DNA of 50,160 nt from Klebsormidium nitens (taxonomy: Eukaryota > Streptophyta > Klebsormidiophyceae > Klebsormidiales > Klebsormidiaceae): contig DF237572.1 of NCBI GenBank assembly GCA_000708835.1, positions 1 through 50,160 on the forward strand. The letters run 5' to 3'. Position 1 is the stretch's first letter; each line of letters starts with the position of its first letter. A program made the translations under genes and the position numbers. This document shows positions 11,701-25,500 of the stretch, piece after piece. The notes under the pieces are model-generated. The model saw only the letters and a list, made by a program, of their open reading frames with translations, ran no database searches and was not told where the DNA came from.

Positions 11701-13531
11701 TTCAGGTTCTTGATCCGCTGACCCAGGTCGCTGCTCTTCTCGCTCTCCGCCACGCAGGTTAGGAAGAGGTTAATGAACCAGGTTAGGCTGTACTGGTACA
11801 TGGGCTCGATGCTTGCCATGTCGGAAATCGTGAAGAACAGTGACGCCACGTGTTGGGCGACCGGTATGTACCCCCGGCGGGCCTCGTCGATCTTGACCTC
11901 CGTCTTCTCCGCGATTTTCTGTTTCTCAGCGATGTCCACCGACAGCGTTTTGCTGCTGCTGATGACGTCGATTGCGGTCTCGTCTTCCAGGATGTTGCCC
12001 TCGCTGCTGCTCAGCACTTCGATGATCTTGTCCTCAATCTCTTTCAGCTGCCGCTTGTTCTCCGCGGACTGCAACACCAGCTGCGTCTTCTCCTCTTCCA
12101 GGTCGGGTCGTTCTTTGGCGACCGCCATGCCGAGAACTTGGTCCTCCAAACCTTCCGGCGTGATCATGAAGTTGAGCAGGCATACCTTCACGCTGACCTG
12201 CGCGCGGCGGAACGTGCGGTTAGAAATTCGCCCGCCAAGCAGAGTGCATTTGAATACGCATGGTGAACGTGCTCAAGGAACATCTCTTCAGCCAGCGGCT
12301 TTGAAAGTCTCCTCTGCATTGGTCCTTTGATGACCTCATTTAAGTGAACGATGTGACTATCGCTGGTGCTATTTCCGAGCTGAAGCAAGAGTAGATGAAT
12401 AACCACATAACTCCTCGGGCGACAGGGTTTGACAGCGCAGAAATTCTGGAATCTTCTGTTCGTTAAAGATTTTTTTTCTCAAACAAAGGAAAACGACAAC
12501 CAGAAAGGCATAGCACGCTCTTACTTCGGGCAGGTAGTGCGGGTTGCGCAGCTTGGTGGTCATGTAGAAGCGGAAGTTGTGGGAGTACTCGATCGTCGAG
12601 TCGCCCAATCGGATGCAGTCCGCGCCGCCCGACTTGAATATAGCCTTCAGCAGCAGCGGTTCCAGCGTCGGGTCTAGCTCCTCGCCCACGTTCTCAAGAA
12701 GAACCGGGTACCCGAACTGGATGCAGTTCTCCAGCCGCCGCACGAAGTCGCCGTCGCTCAGCTTCATCACCTGCAGTAACAGAAGCTCCACGGGTTCAGC
12801 ATTTAGGAGTTGCGAGCTTCTGAGGTGGTTACCTGCTTTCTCGTGTACATTGAAAGAGTGGGTATTTGAGGCGATTACATGTTTGCCCGCAAAACGGACC
12901 AGCCTAAGGCCAACTTCGTGAATAACCTCCTGAAAAGCTTCTCGGCGAATGCAAAAGCTTGTCCTCTATTTGAAGTTCTAGAGACGCACCGATGCTGCAA
13001 CGTTACAGCTTTTTGCACTTCAGAATCACATTTGGCATCGTTCTGGGTTTACCAGATCTGCCAAAAGATCAGAACAACGAAAGAGATTGATAGCACATAA
13101 TGCCCCCCCACCTCGAGGTTGTTCTTCTTCTCGGTCGCCTTGATCCACTTGTTGGCCTGCCCCTGCGGGTCGATCAGCAGCGGCCACCGCCGCGCGACGC
13201 TCATGATAATCCCGTTGTCGATACTAAACCCGTCGTTAGGCAGCCCGTTGATGATCCAGTCCCGTATCCTAACCGGGTCTCCCAGCGTGTTGACCAGCTT
13301 GAAGTGGTCGCTGCACGGAATGCTCTTAGACCGGCACGCCTTGGCCCATTCCTCCAGCATCTGATCGCGGTACGTGACCGTGAACGGCCCCAAATATGCC
13401 ACGTAGCCGCTCGACAGCAGCACGTCCCCGGTGAGGTTTGTGTAGTCCTTCCGCAGCTCCTCGGCGACCGCGGTCCAACGGATCTTCTCCCCGCCCAGGC
13501 CGCCGATGAGCTTCTCCGCGCGCGACAGTTT
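8749..13531 (-). other. dynein exons 34-38: AAA5, AAA6 and C-terminal domain
   Basis: Exons about 13112-13531, 12525-12770, 10704-12197, 10099-10363 and 8749-9788 (residues 3089-4242). Exon 34 closes coiled coil 2 ([19 protein letters not shown]) and enters AAA5 ([32 protein letters not shown]). Exon 35 carries [18 protein letters not shown]. Exon 36 (498 codons, the longest) holds [48 protein letters not shown] and [15 protein letters not shown]. Exon 37 has [17 protein letters not shown]. Exon 38 covers the C-terminal domain: [40 protein letters not shown] and the terminal [15 protein letters not shown]. Confidence 0.92.
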
Positions 13532-16500
13532 CTGGACAAGGCGTGAGAACACGTGTTTGCAAAACAGGCGGTTCTTTCGTCCATTCAACGGCGAGCTAAG
13601 AGGGTCGTCATGCAACAGCTTCCTGCTCACGGGGCCAGCACTCTGAGTGGAAGACAACTGAACCGAATGCGAGAGAAATTAAAGCGCCGGTACTTGTGCA
13701 GAGGGCACACGAAGTTCTAGGAACCTTGTCAAGGTGCACATTCTTCCAAGAAGGTCGTGCCTTAGTCTAGCTTTTGTGGCACTCTGGGAAAACATCTTGA
13801 GCCGAAAGCTACCGATATCCTAGCAGATTATTCCCTCTGGACATCCGAACAAACCTTAAAGACTCAATTGAGTTCCATCTCAAGTTTCCGGGATCGCACG
13901 ACTGAGCAAGGCATCTTTTCATTGTCCCTGGACCAGCTCCTCCGGCGCTCACCTTGGAGCAGAGGTCGACGTCCTTCTCTAGTTGCAGCTTCTTGGCCTC
14001 CATCTCCTGCAGCTGCGCGTTCAGCGCCGCCAACTTGTCCTCCACCTCTTTCAGCTGCGCCTTCTTCACCTTGAGCGCCGCCATCAGCGCCTCGAACTCG
14101 GCCGTGGATTGCGCCAGCTTCGCTTTCTTAGGGGCGACCACCTGGAGGGGAGAAGACGCGGGTCAGCGGCCGCATGACCAAGAGCGTGGTTTCTCCAGGC
14201 CACGAAGCAAAGAATCTTAAAAGGCTAGTCTCAAGTGGCCACTGCAGTTTGGTGCTTCTTCAAGAGTCCACACAAATCTCGCCTCGAGGGAAATTTGAAC
14301 GATCGTTCAATCAACTCTTTCAAAGAGCTCAGCGAGCCCGACTGCATTAGACTTCAACCAAAATAGCAGACTCAGCAGACTCTGAGGGTCTCAAGGCAAC
14401 TCGGTCCGGATGTTGGTCCCCATAGTGGATAAAGAATTGGTCGAATTGTTCATGAAAGTTGATTACCTTTGCGACCCGGTCGTATGACTCCATGGCTTTG
14501 ATCCAGGCGGCGAGGCCGTAGGCTGCGTTGGACGCCTTTTTGATGGACACCAGGTCAAACTCGGGCATGGCAAGGTACGGCCGGATGCGCTCAATGACCT
14601 CCGCGGGGATGTTGTCCTTGTCGTACGCCTGCAAGCAAAAACAGTTGGGGGGGTCAGTGCGCTTCGGGAGGCAGAAAGAGGGGAAGTTTGATCTGCAATC
14701 TCGAATTTTATGCCAGATGACTGCTGGCAAATACCTTTGAAAAAGATCCGAACTGCTTGCGGCAGCCGTTTTAAAGTACAAAAAGCATCACAAGGATGAA
14801 AGGGCTTTTAAAATATGTTAGACAACACTCGTTTTGTGTTGTTGTACATGTTCTGAGGAGCTATTCATATCCATGAACGTTAGGAGACATCCCGAGGTCT
14901 TGAAGCAGACGAGGCCCTCTTCTGCCATCTGAGGCACAACCTATTCCTGGTAGCCTCCAAATGCTTCTCACGAAGTACCAGATTTGCTGACCTTGAGGCT
15001 GGGCAGGAATGCGGTGTCGGCGAGCATTTGCTGCGCGGGCGACCAGTAGTCGTCGATGCGCTTGGTGGGCTCCTTGGGGTCCGGGATGCGCTTCGGCTTC
15101 ACGCCCTTCATGATGCAGCACGCCTCCATCACCAGCTTCACCACCGCGGGGGGGTTCTTCATCGCCTTCACCTGCACGCGCGAGCAACCCCCCAAGGCTC
15201 GTCAACCGGTCCTAACCCCAACGAGAGTTAAACAGAAAGGAAACGGAACCTTTGCGGCCACGGTTTTGCCTATCCTATTGTAGATACGAGAAACGATTAA
15301 AAGAAAACTCGCTTGAGAACATGTTTTCAAGCAAGTTAAAAATGGTGATCTGAAACCTTTGAAGCAATGGCGAGGGATCGTTCTACAGTACTTTTCAAAA
15401 AAGCTCGAATAGTGAGAGTTATGTTTCGCTTCCTGCAATAGGTTTGCATTCCCCTGGGAATTCTTGTGTTTTTCCTGGACATGACGGGGGGATCCCCTGG
15501 GCGGCGGCTGACCTCAGTGACGTCCCCCTTGGTGAGCGTGTCCAGCGCGGACAGCGCGCTCTCCAGGAGCGGCATGGCGACCGCCAGCTCCTGCTCGCAG
15601 TCGTCCTTGATCGCCTTCGCCTCGCTCGCCTTTCCGTTCGCGATCCGCTCCTCCTCCTCCACGACGGAACGCGTCGCTTCCGCGTCCTTGGTCTCCCGCG
15701 CGATGACCACCAGGAGCTCGTCCGTCTCTTTGGCAGTCTGGATCAGCACGGGCTGAAGCGCTTCCAGCTCTTGCTTCATCACGCTCACCTGGCCCTCCGC
15801 GCCCAGCAGCTTCTCCAGCCCCACCTGCGCGCGCGCGGCCGCGAGGTTTTTGGGTTAGGCTTTTGACTGGTTTTCCAAGCGGCTGGTCGCGACTGATGCA
15901 TCATTCTCTTGACACACAGATTATGCGCGAGATTCTCCGAGACTTTAAAGCCGAGAGTTTCTCGGTGCTTGCACCATTCGTCCTCATATAAGTTATTTGC
16001 AGCTTTAAGGAGGGCACTTCCATAATTCATTCAGTCTAAAGATTTGAAACTGGTAGAATGATCAAAATAGCAACCATTGCTCGCATATACTGCGACACTG
16101 CCCGAAACGTGCCCAGCTTCGAATTGTGATGCAAAGGTAAAAAATGGACGGCGCACCTCGTATCGGCGCAGCTTGGTCTGCACCTCCTGCCGCTTGCTCG
16201 CGAGCAGCGTCTGGTACGTCGTGATCAGCTCCAGGTATGACGTCGGCGTGACGTACACGTTGCGCTGGAGCTCGCGCTGGAAGCGCGCGGCCAGGCTGCG
16301 CACGTTCTGGTGGAACAGCATGCACATGTCCACCACGGCGCCACGTGTCTCGGGGCGGTCCATCTCGACCGTCGATAGGAACTTGGAAGCGACGGACTGC
16401 AGCGCGGACTCGGGCCACTCGCTGAACCAGTCAATGGTGCAGCAGTTGACCAGCGACGGGAACCTGTGAAGGAACGGAAACAGAGCCGTAAGAAACGGAA

Positions 16501-19500
16501 CGGAATGATGTTAGGGAGGCAGCAGTAAAGAAGTACGACACCGAATAATCCAAAAGAGAAATGAGGGGCGAAAACGGTAGGACACAACGCTCAAATAAAC
16601 GCAAGTTCCAATCCTCTCAGTCGATCTCGTATTTCAGGTATCTCTTGCGGACCATGAGCCAGAACCGTTAAGATATAATAAATACATGTAAACCTCTCGA
16701 TTGAGCTGCAGATTACTGCAACGCTTTCTTTTCAGCCGCCAGATACAGGCAGAATTGCATTGGCGCGACGTATTCTTCGGGTAGCAATAAAGCACCACTT
16801 CTGCTCCACGTCATCAAAGTTTGGAAATTGGGCGCGCGCGCTCACATGCGCAGGCGCGTGCGGAAGGCGTCCCCGACGGGGCTCATGCAGATGACCATGT
16901 GCAGGTTCTGGCGGCACGCGTCCACGAAGAACCGGTACAGCTCGCCCGCGCTGCCGTCGCGGCCGGCTTTCTTCGCGCGCGAGCGCACCATCTCTTGCAT
17001 GTTGATCAGCTCGTCCTTCGCAAACAGGTTGGGCACTTCTCCCGTGTTCAGAATGTTGTTGATGTCTTCCAAGAAGGCTTCTTCTTTGAGCTGCGTGTCG
17101 CTGAAAACGAAGACGGTGGACTGGTTGTCGCCCCCCGCGCGCTTGAGCACGGCTTTCAGGTCCTCGTGCCACTCGGTCATGCCGTAGCTCTTGCTGATCT
17201 CCACCTGAGGACAGAAGATGGGGCTTGGTGAGGGGGACCTACCGTAAATCAGAAGTTGGAGAAACTAACGGACAGCAGTAATTGGTGAAGATGAAAGCTC
17301 TGATAGTGATACCAGAAATTCTGTGCGTTTCTTATGATCGGGGTAACATTGCCCCAAGATCTCGTAATAGCCTTCTGATGACCCTGAAATCTACTCTGTC
17401 CGGATCTGATGAAGTACGGCGTAAGCAATCCGTGAAACGCAAGATGAAGAACAGAAACAATCAAAGTACGCAGAGTTGAAGACGGCTGAGATCAACAGCG
17501 AGGTGTGTACTCTCAGAAGGCGCTGCAAAGGAAACTTGTCAACAATCAAAACCCTGTCTCAGAATACGACCACTGAAACAACACATTGGCAAACGCTCTC
17601 CTCGGAGATGTCCCGCGCGCGCACCTGATAGAGGTTGCAGCCCGCCATGGCGGCCGCGAGCTTGGTGAGCGACTGGCGGCCGCTGCCGCCGACGCCGACG
17701 AGGAGCGCGTTGCCGAAGGGCTGCCGGATGACGCGGCTGATGCGGCACACGTGCTGCGCCGCGTACTGGAACAGCACCAGCGGCATCGGCGTCTTGCTCT
17801 GCGTGTTGTAGTCCGTTAAATACTCCTCCATTACCGCGAGCAGCCGCGCGCCGTCCTGCACCTCCGTGTACCTGCGCAGATATTAAAATGTCATTAGCTC
17901 GGGGTAGAGTGGTGCTTCAACATGGGCTTCTGACAACCATACATCAAATGGGACCATTGATACTTTACCGCAAACGAGGTCGAAAGGAAAAAAGGGCTTT
18001 ACGGTGGGCATTGCAGTGCGCTAACGAAAAGCGAAGCTTTCTTGAGGTGGAAGAACTCTCTTGAATGTTGGAAGCATTGCTTGATAGCAGAAAGAACTTT
18101 CGGCGGCCTCGGACGCGTTGGAAACGCGGCAGGTTTGTGTGCCTAAGCAAGCTCTTATAACTCGGAGCCGCTCCAGCACCTGGAGATAGACGGGAATACT
18201 GAAGAATAGCTTTCCAGTATCTCGAGAGGAACAGATAGCTGGCAAATCGTTCCACGCCAAAAAGACAATCTTCTCGCTACAAGGCAATCCTACGGAGAAA
18301 ATTTAAACGCAGAACTGGCCCACCTCTTCGGGTCCGCGTTCGGGTCCATAAAGTCGCCGAACGTGAGCTGCCGCACCGCGTCGTCAACTCCCAACCCCGC
18401 CCCCTCCGGCCCCACAAACACCTGCTCGCACCGCTGGTTCAGCCGCTGCTCCACCTGCCCCTTCATGTACTTGATAAACCACTCCCGGTCCTCGGTAGAC
18501 ACCAACCGGTCGTGGAACACGCGCAAGCACTCGTGGGCCCACAGCCGGGCCAGGCTCTTCCGGTCGTCCAGACCGGAATCGACCATGGCCATGCCCTGGA
18601 AGACTTTGGAGAGGTCGCGCATGTTGTACGTGTAGTGGCTCTTGGCGGGCGTGGGTAGCAGCTCGCGCTGGTTGGCCTGGTAGATGTCGATCGTGGCGTC
18701 CACGATGGCGGGGCCCAGGCTGGCCAGGTCGCCGGAAAGGCGCGCCCGGCGGACCCACCTGCGAGTGGAAGGGCCCGGGTTTACTTTCTAACTCAAGCAA
18801 TCTGCAAAGCGCATGCTTCAATAGTACAGACGATTAACAGAACGAACGACAAAGGGTGAGAGACATTGGTGAAGGGGCTTTGCTTGGAATGCAGAAGGTC
18901 AGATCTAGCGCTGCGTCCTTGGATTCACGAAATACTCGTACAACTTGTTTTCCAGGTCGCAAGCAGAAAGGTACTTTCGGACGGTACGTAAACTCTCACA
19001 GTTTATTTACCAGGGGAAAATTCGTCCAACGAAGCAAACTCTCTGCTTAATGGGTGGTGGGTTTGTGAAAGTACGTCAGCGAAGGCTGTAAACTGTCAGC
19101 CAGACACCCACCAGTCGAAGATGGTTTTGAAGATGGAGGAGAGGCTCCCCGCGTCGAAGTCGGTGATGGACACCATGTGGAAGTGCCGCAGGTACCGGGC
19201 GGTCACCGGGTTGCGCCCGCCCCCCGGGGGGCCCATCGCAGCCACAAACTGAATGTCCGCCAGCTGCTTGAACGAGTTGTCCTCCCGGTCATACCAACCG
19301 CCTGCCAGAGGGGCAAGCGATCTTAGTATTATAATGTTGTTAGACTGATTAGTAAAAGGGCCTTTCTTGAACGGGTTTTCCTCCCGGTCGTACCAACCGC
19401 CTGCCAAGGAGGAGCAACGGAATAAGCGAGTCACTTTGGATCGCCTCGAGCCGAATCCTGGCGGCGGCAAATGTTTCATTGAGAGCGTTTTGAAGCTTAC

Positions 19501-22500
19501 TGCGAGTATTGGACCACCATCCGTTTACGGCACATGTTCAAGCAGCCTGCTACGCTTTTCAGAAAGAAAGCCAGGAAGTGCAGAACTGATCATGAAGGTC
19601 TGCAGATAAAGCAGTCCCCAGGAGAAACCACGTAGGGTCCGACTGTTCTGGACAGCTACCTCAACTCACCAGGAAGAGGCACGGGTGGCCTCACGCATCG
19701 ATGCAAGCTCCTGGATTTTTTGATCCTCGACAGTCATCTTTGAAAAGCAGTCCAGGAATTATCCAGGTACTCAACAACGACCAGATTTATACTTTATCCG
19801 TTTTGCCGTGTCCCCTCACCGTGGTCCATCCACTGGCGCAGCAGCTCGATGGGCGGCTGGCTGCCGTACTTGTCGAGCGCCGGCATGTTGAGATCGTCCA
19901 CAAAGATGACACACTTCATCCCGAATGGCGGCCCATACACGCCCTTTCTCCGCTTATCCAACTTGGAATCGATGATGTCCTGCGTCTGGTTGGCGTTGGT
20001 CTGCGCGCTGAATGTCGACATGATGTTCTGGTACACGTTCTTGTCGAGGCCTGACGTCAGCATGTGCTTGACGTAGACGGTTTTGCCGGTCCCGGTGTTG
20101 CCGGCGAACAACACGTGGCGGCCGTGCGTGACGAGCAGCTCCAGCAGGTACGAGTAGCGCGCGGTGTCAATCGTGGGCACGATGATCTGCCGGGGAGAAG
20201 ACGACACCATGAATCAGCTGTGGCTCCCACTCAAGTGTCCTGTTAGTGTAGAAAGGCATACTTTGAAAGGAAAGACTTATCTTGTCGAAGGTCACAATAG
20301 ACCAAAGCTCTCTGGAGCACAAGATGCTGAATGCTCGGGTTCTGAGAAGCATGCGGAAGGTACTCTCACAACTTTAGAGACACGCGGGCGTGCCACAAAG
20401 ACCCACAGCCGAAATACAACGGCATGAATTCAGACCACTAAGGTTACTCAAGATCTTCTAAAGCTCTGAAAAAACCCCAAAGAGCTTCATTCTCAGAATT
20501 CATTAACTTGTTCTTCAGGGGACATCCCCTACCTCATGGAAGGCAGAGTCCACGGAGGGCGGCGTCAAGTCGATGGTCTTGAGCCAGGCCCGCCACGCGC
20601 CTTCCCTCTTGTCAAACACGTAATCATACACGAGGCCTTCCTCCGGGAACGGCACCGCCAACTTGAACGCCGGCTTCTTGATCTCCAGCCCCGGACCGAG
20701 ATCCACACCTAGTTCGTCGTTCTGCGCGAGCAACCGGCGCACGAATTTGTCGAACTTCTGCCGGCCTTCCACGTCCGTCGTACCGCCTACCGACCACACT
20801 AGCGAAAACACAAACAGGCTGTGAAGCCAAGAGTCGAGGTCCTTTCCCTGCGGGGCCGGAAGGGCCTTGTTTCCCCCGTGGTCGCCCCCCCCCTTTGTTT
20901 TCTCCCCGGGTTTTCCGCCCTTTTCCGGGTTTTCCGCCTGCCGGAACTCGTCCAATAAGCTATCGAACATGTGCATCAGGCTCTGCGGGAGGTTGATGTC
21001 CGACGTCGGGGTCAGCTCGCGGCACTCCTTCCGGATAAACCGGAGGCAGGGGTCCACCAGCCACTCGAAGAGCGCCTCTAGGGTTCCCATCGCGGCTTCG
21101 TTGTTGGCCAGGCACACGCCGGCCGCCCACGACTGTTTGAGCGGCCGCCAGCCGATCTGACTGGGCTCCACGTAAACCATGCCGCAACGGCTGACGGTAG
21201 CGGGGGAGGCTTGCGCTAGGTCTGCCACTTCAAAGATCATGTTCATGGATGACGTCATCTGGACGATCTCGCCGCTCATGAGGCACAGCTTCTTGTTGTC
21301 GTCCAGCACCGTGTTCATGTTCTCGATCCACACCTGCGGAAGAGGGGGCAGGTCGGTCAAGGACTACACGCGACAGGCAGAAGCATTCGTAGTATCTCTG
21401 GATGCGCTGGGTATTGCAATCAAGTAATTCCTGAGACGGAACTGTTGCAGAACATCAGAATGAAACCCGCTAAGAAGAGATGAAATCAAAACGCGTGGCT
21501 TCAGTTCCCTCGCCGCAGAACTCCGAAAACCGAAACACGGACCCGCTATTAAGACCTCGAAAATCATCTAAAGATTTTGAGATGCAAAGTAAACGCGTGG
21601 CTCGAACAATAAGGATAAAGTTTGATAGCTTTAAGGATCTAAGAGCTATAAGACACGCCCCGAAAACGGGTGGGTTTGGTATGGTGGTTAGGGTGGGTTC
21701 GGGTGCGGAGCGCGTCCTCTCTGTTGATTAGGGTTTTTAGTTAGATTTACTGCCCCCGTTACTTTCTTCTAGGTATTAGACCCTTATTAGTAATTGATGG
21801 CAAATCGAAAACATCTTTGCCGCGAGACCCCGGGGGATCCCCCCGGACGCCTCACCGCGTCGACCGGCCCGTCGAAGAGGATCCACTTGCGGTCGGGGCT
21901 GGTGTCGACGGCGGCGGTTCGGAAGGTCTTGGCCAGCACGCCGTCCTTCCACTCGTGGCTGATCGCGTCGAACTGGCCGTACAGCTGCCCGATGTACACC
22001 GACTTGGGGTTGATGACGTGGCAGCGCGTGCGGTTCTCCATGTCGCCCGACTCGTGCATGTCCGTCAGCGCGCCCGCCAGCACGCGGTACGCGCTCGTCT
22101 TGGCGCCGTAAGACAGGCCCACCTGCAAACATACCGATGGAGTAAATTTTCCATTTTAAAGCCTGCCCACGATCGGTTTGGTGGGTTATGAAAAGAAGAA
22201 ATGGCTTCGTATAGTTGCTGCATTGGTTAGCGCTCGTCCTTCTAATCAGAACAACAGAAGCAGCAAAGACAAGGTAACTGATTTGAACAGCCTGCACAGA
22301 TTGTCTTGTTCCTGAAAACCTCTGGTTATCTGACAGATTTGCGCTTCAGTGACGAAGGTTTAATCTCGTAAGCGTGGCACCGCTTGAAAAACTTAAGCAC
22401 TGCTCAAGCCAAAGCGATCGCGACAAACACAGAAGGCTCCACGAACAAATGTTCTGGCGCGCTCGGAGTTGCAAACCGGCAACAAATTCCAAAACTTCCT

Positions 22501-25500
22501 CACCAGCATAAGTCCGTGGCGCACGAGGATCATCTCGTAGAGCTGGAAGATCTTCTCCAGGAACACCGGCGTCGGCTGCAGCTTTAGCTTGTGGCAGTTG
22601 GCGATGCACGCCTCGCGCAGCCGGTTGTAGTCGGGGGTGGGGAGGACCACCCCGGGGAACAAGTCGGACAGAATACCCTCAAACAGCGGGATGTCCTGGG
22701 CCAGGAACTTGGGCAGGTTCACGTCCTGCAAAAAAAGGGGGTGAGTCGCTGCTTGAGAAGGCTTTGCCTTTGCGAATCCGAGCGTAATCTCGTTATGCAC
22801 TTGGAACTGCTTTACACGTCCAGAATGAATACGAGGGCAATCTGACTCAAGCTTACATTTTTTGCTTAAAAAACAGAAAATATGTTCACTTCTTGATATT
22901 GATTGTAGAGCGAGTACGTGACTGCCTGACAAAGTGACAGAAAATGTTTCCTGAAGACGTGCAGCAAAAGCTCCCCACTCGGAATCATGCAAGATTTTCT
23001 CAAGTAGTTGCGGCTGACCTTGAGCGACTTGAGCATGAGGATGCCCTCCTTCTCGTCGGGGAACTTCTGCTTCACGGCGCCCGCCGCCCGCAGCACGCTG
23101 ATCACAGCGCGCATACCTGGCACACAGAAATTCGAGCATTGGAGACGGCAACCGTGAACCTGCCAATTTTGGCTTGAGCTTTTTACAAAGAGAGGGGAAA
23201 ATAATCATGAAACAAGGGTCATGCAAGGGCTTTAGGAAGGGACACTTCGAGGGTCGTTATGTATGAACAAGAAAGGCCTGCACGCAAACTCACGTATTGA
23301 GTGCCAAAACAATTATGGAAGTGTGACGACTCCCACGAGGTTGCCTTTACACTCCATCTAAAATGGGTCAATCTACGCCTGACTGGTCTCGTAATGCAGG
23401 CTCACCGTAGTCGTAGTGGTTCTGGCTGGACAGCTGTTCGCTGCACAGCTTGTACGTGGCCACCAGCTTGCGCGCAAGGTCACGGGCCTCCAGATAGCCA
23501 AACGAGTACAGCGTGATCTCCGAAATTAGCGCGTAGTCGGGGACCATCATGGCCACCGTCCGGAATAGCGCCTGACATAAACGAATGGACGTCCGAGCCG
23601 TCAGAATTGAGCGTGAGCCCTCGGCACAGCCTTACAGCTGAAAGCTGAGTTGCGGTGAACAGCCCTGCCCTGAGCATAACGATCTTCGAGCCCAAATATG
23701 CGGCAATCAATGCAAAACCCGCAAGATCAAATCCCAAGTAGAAGATAAAAACGGAACGTAGAAGATGGTCATTCCCCCTACTTAAACGATCGGATTAGGC
23801 GCATTCATATTGCATGTTCCGGGCTCTTTGCCAACGAAACTAAGATTCGGACGGCGTACCTTAAGGTTGTCCGGCAGCTCGGACCGTCCGGCGTAGCCCG
23901 GGTTCATGGTGATGAACACGCTGCACGTGTCACGCAGGGAGAGCTTGGTGCCCTCAAACTCGAACGTCTTGAGGTGCGCCGCCTTGGCGCGCTGGATCGT
24001 CAGGATTTGCTGCGCGATCACACTCAGCACCTGCAGAAACAAGCCGCCATGATCAGGGCTGCGGCTTAGGGCGCCAGGTTTTTGTAATCCTTCCATTCGG
24101 TCAATTGCTCAAAGCTTGGTGCTAGCATCCATCTCTGAATGCTTCTAATGGTAAAACCCCGAGAAGGTTGCCAAACACTTCGTTTACCGCATTTCTGCCG
24201 AAAGTATTTGTTTTTGACATATTCTTAGCACTTATAATGGTTCAAGGTGTTACCATCCTGTCCTATGGAAATCCCTACTTTCTGTTTCTTTTCTGGGCGT
24301 TGCTTGCTTTGATTGATTTCTGTCCTCCAAAATCCTCAGAATTCAGTCTGTCAAGCAAGAAGTGTTGCGCCATACCCCCCTCAAACTCTGATTCTCGTCG
24401 ACATAGAAAGCTGCCCCACCTCGAGGTCGATCCGGTTGAACTCGTCGAAGCAGGCCCAGGCGCCGCTACTGGCGAGTCCCTTGAAGAACTTGCCCATGGC
24501 CAGGTAATCCAGCCCGTCACTACAATTGAACACCACGCACTGCATAGCAATCGCCTTGGCCAGATCCTTGGTCGTCTCCGTTTTTCCGGTTCCGGCGGGG
24601 CCCTCCGGCGCTCCGCCCAGGTTCAGGTGAAGGGCGCCCATCAGGGTGCGGTAGCACCTGGACCAGAAGGAGAAAACTCTAATTTGAAAACTGGGAAGCA
24701 TCGAGGAATAACGATCATTGAAGCGTGGATTCAGATACAGACCCTTGTTGACACAAAAGGCAACACTGGAAGCATTCTATTTGTGCCAGACCGGAAACTT
24801 CCTCATTACTCTTGGAAAAGGTGGGGAAGAGGAGGCGCAAATCACCATACTCAAAGGCCACCGTTTCTAGGGAACAGGAGAGCGTCTTCCCTCTTGAAGC
24901 TTCACTGCTGGTTCGAATCCTGATTTTGTTGCAAGGCTAAGTGTAAGAAACTAGCCCAGTCACCCAGCCTTGAGCGCACTCACCTGTCAGTAAGCGGTGT
25001 GATGACGAGGCGGCTGCTGTTGCCCAGGTACTCGAACGCATACGCAAGCGCCGCATTGATCATGCGGACCATGATTGCGCCATCTTCGTATCCGTACCGC
25101 AGCTGGCTCATCCACTCAAAGTCGGACTCGTCGGACACGCCCGCGTCCGCCAGGTTGCGGACGACGTCGCGCGCGTGCACGTCGATCACCACCAGCGCGC
25201 CGACGGTCTGGCGGTCCACCTTGCTCAGCTTGCCGCGCACTTTCTTTACCACCTGGGAAGCAGAGACATGAAGAACTTGAGGTCAAGTGTGTGGAGTTGA
25301 TACCAGCTTTGTGAGCTCTGCTAGTCGCAGCTGAAAGGTGGGTCGAGGATACTCGTTTCGTGTTATGGCAGGACTGTCCTCGACGTCGATAGGGATTCTC
25401 TAAGAACGGGGGTTTGTAGTGCCAGTCAGAACCTTCCAGCATTCATCCAAAGGGTTATTGGCGTGGAAACAAGAAAAGCAATGGCCGATTTTGGCCGCTT

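Noticed and set aside
19108-19112. Exon 25 donor at TGGTGG/GTGTCT
   Set aside because: It leaves the wrong phase for exon 26; TG/GTGGGT four bases earlier gives the family-like FDWWVRR.
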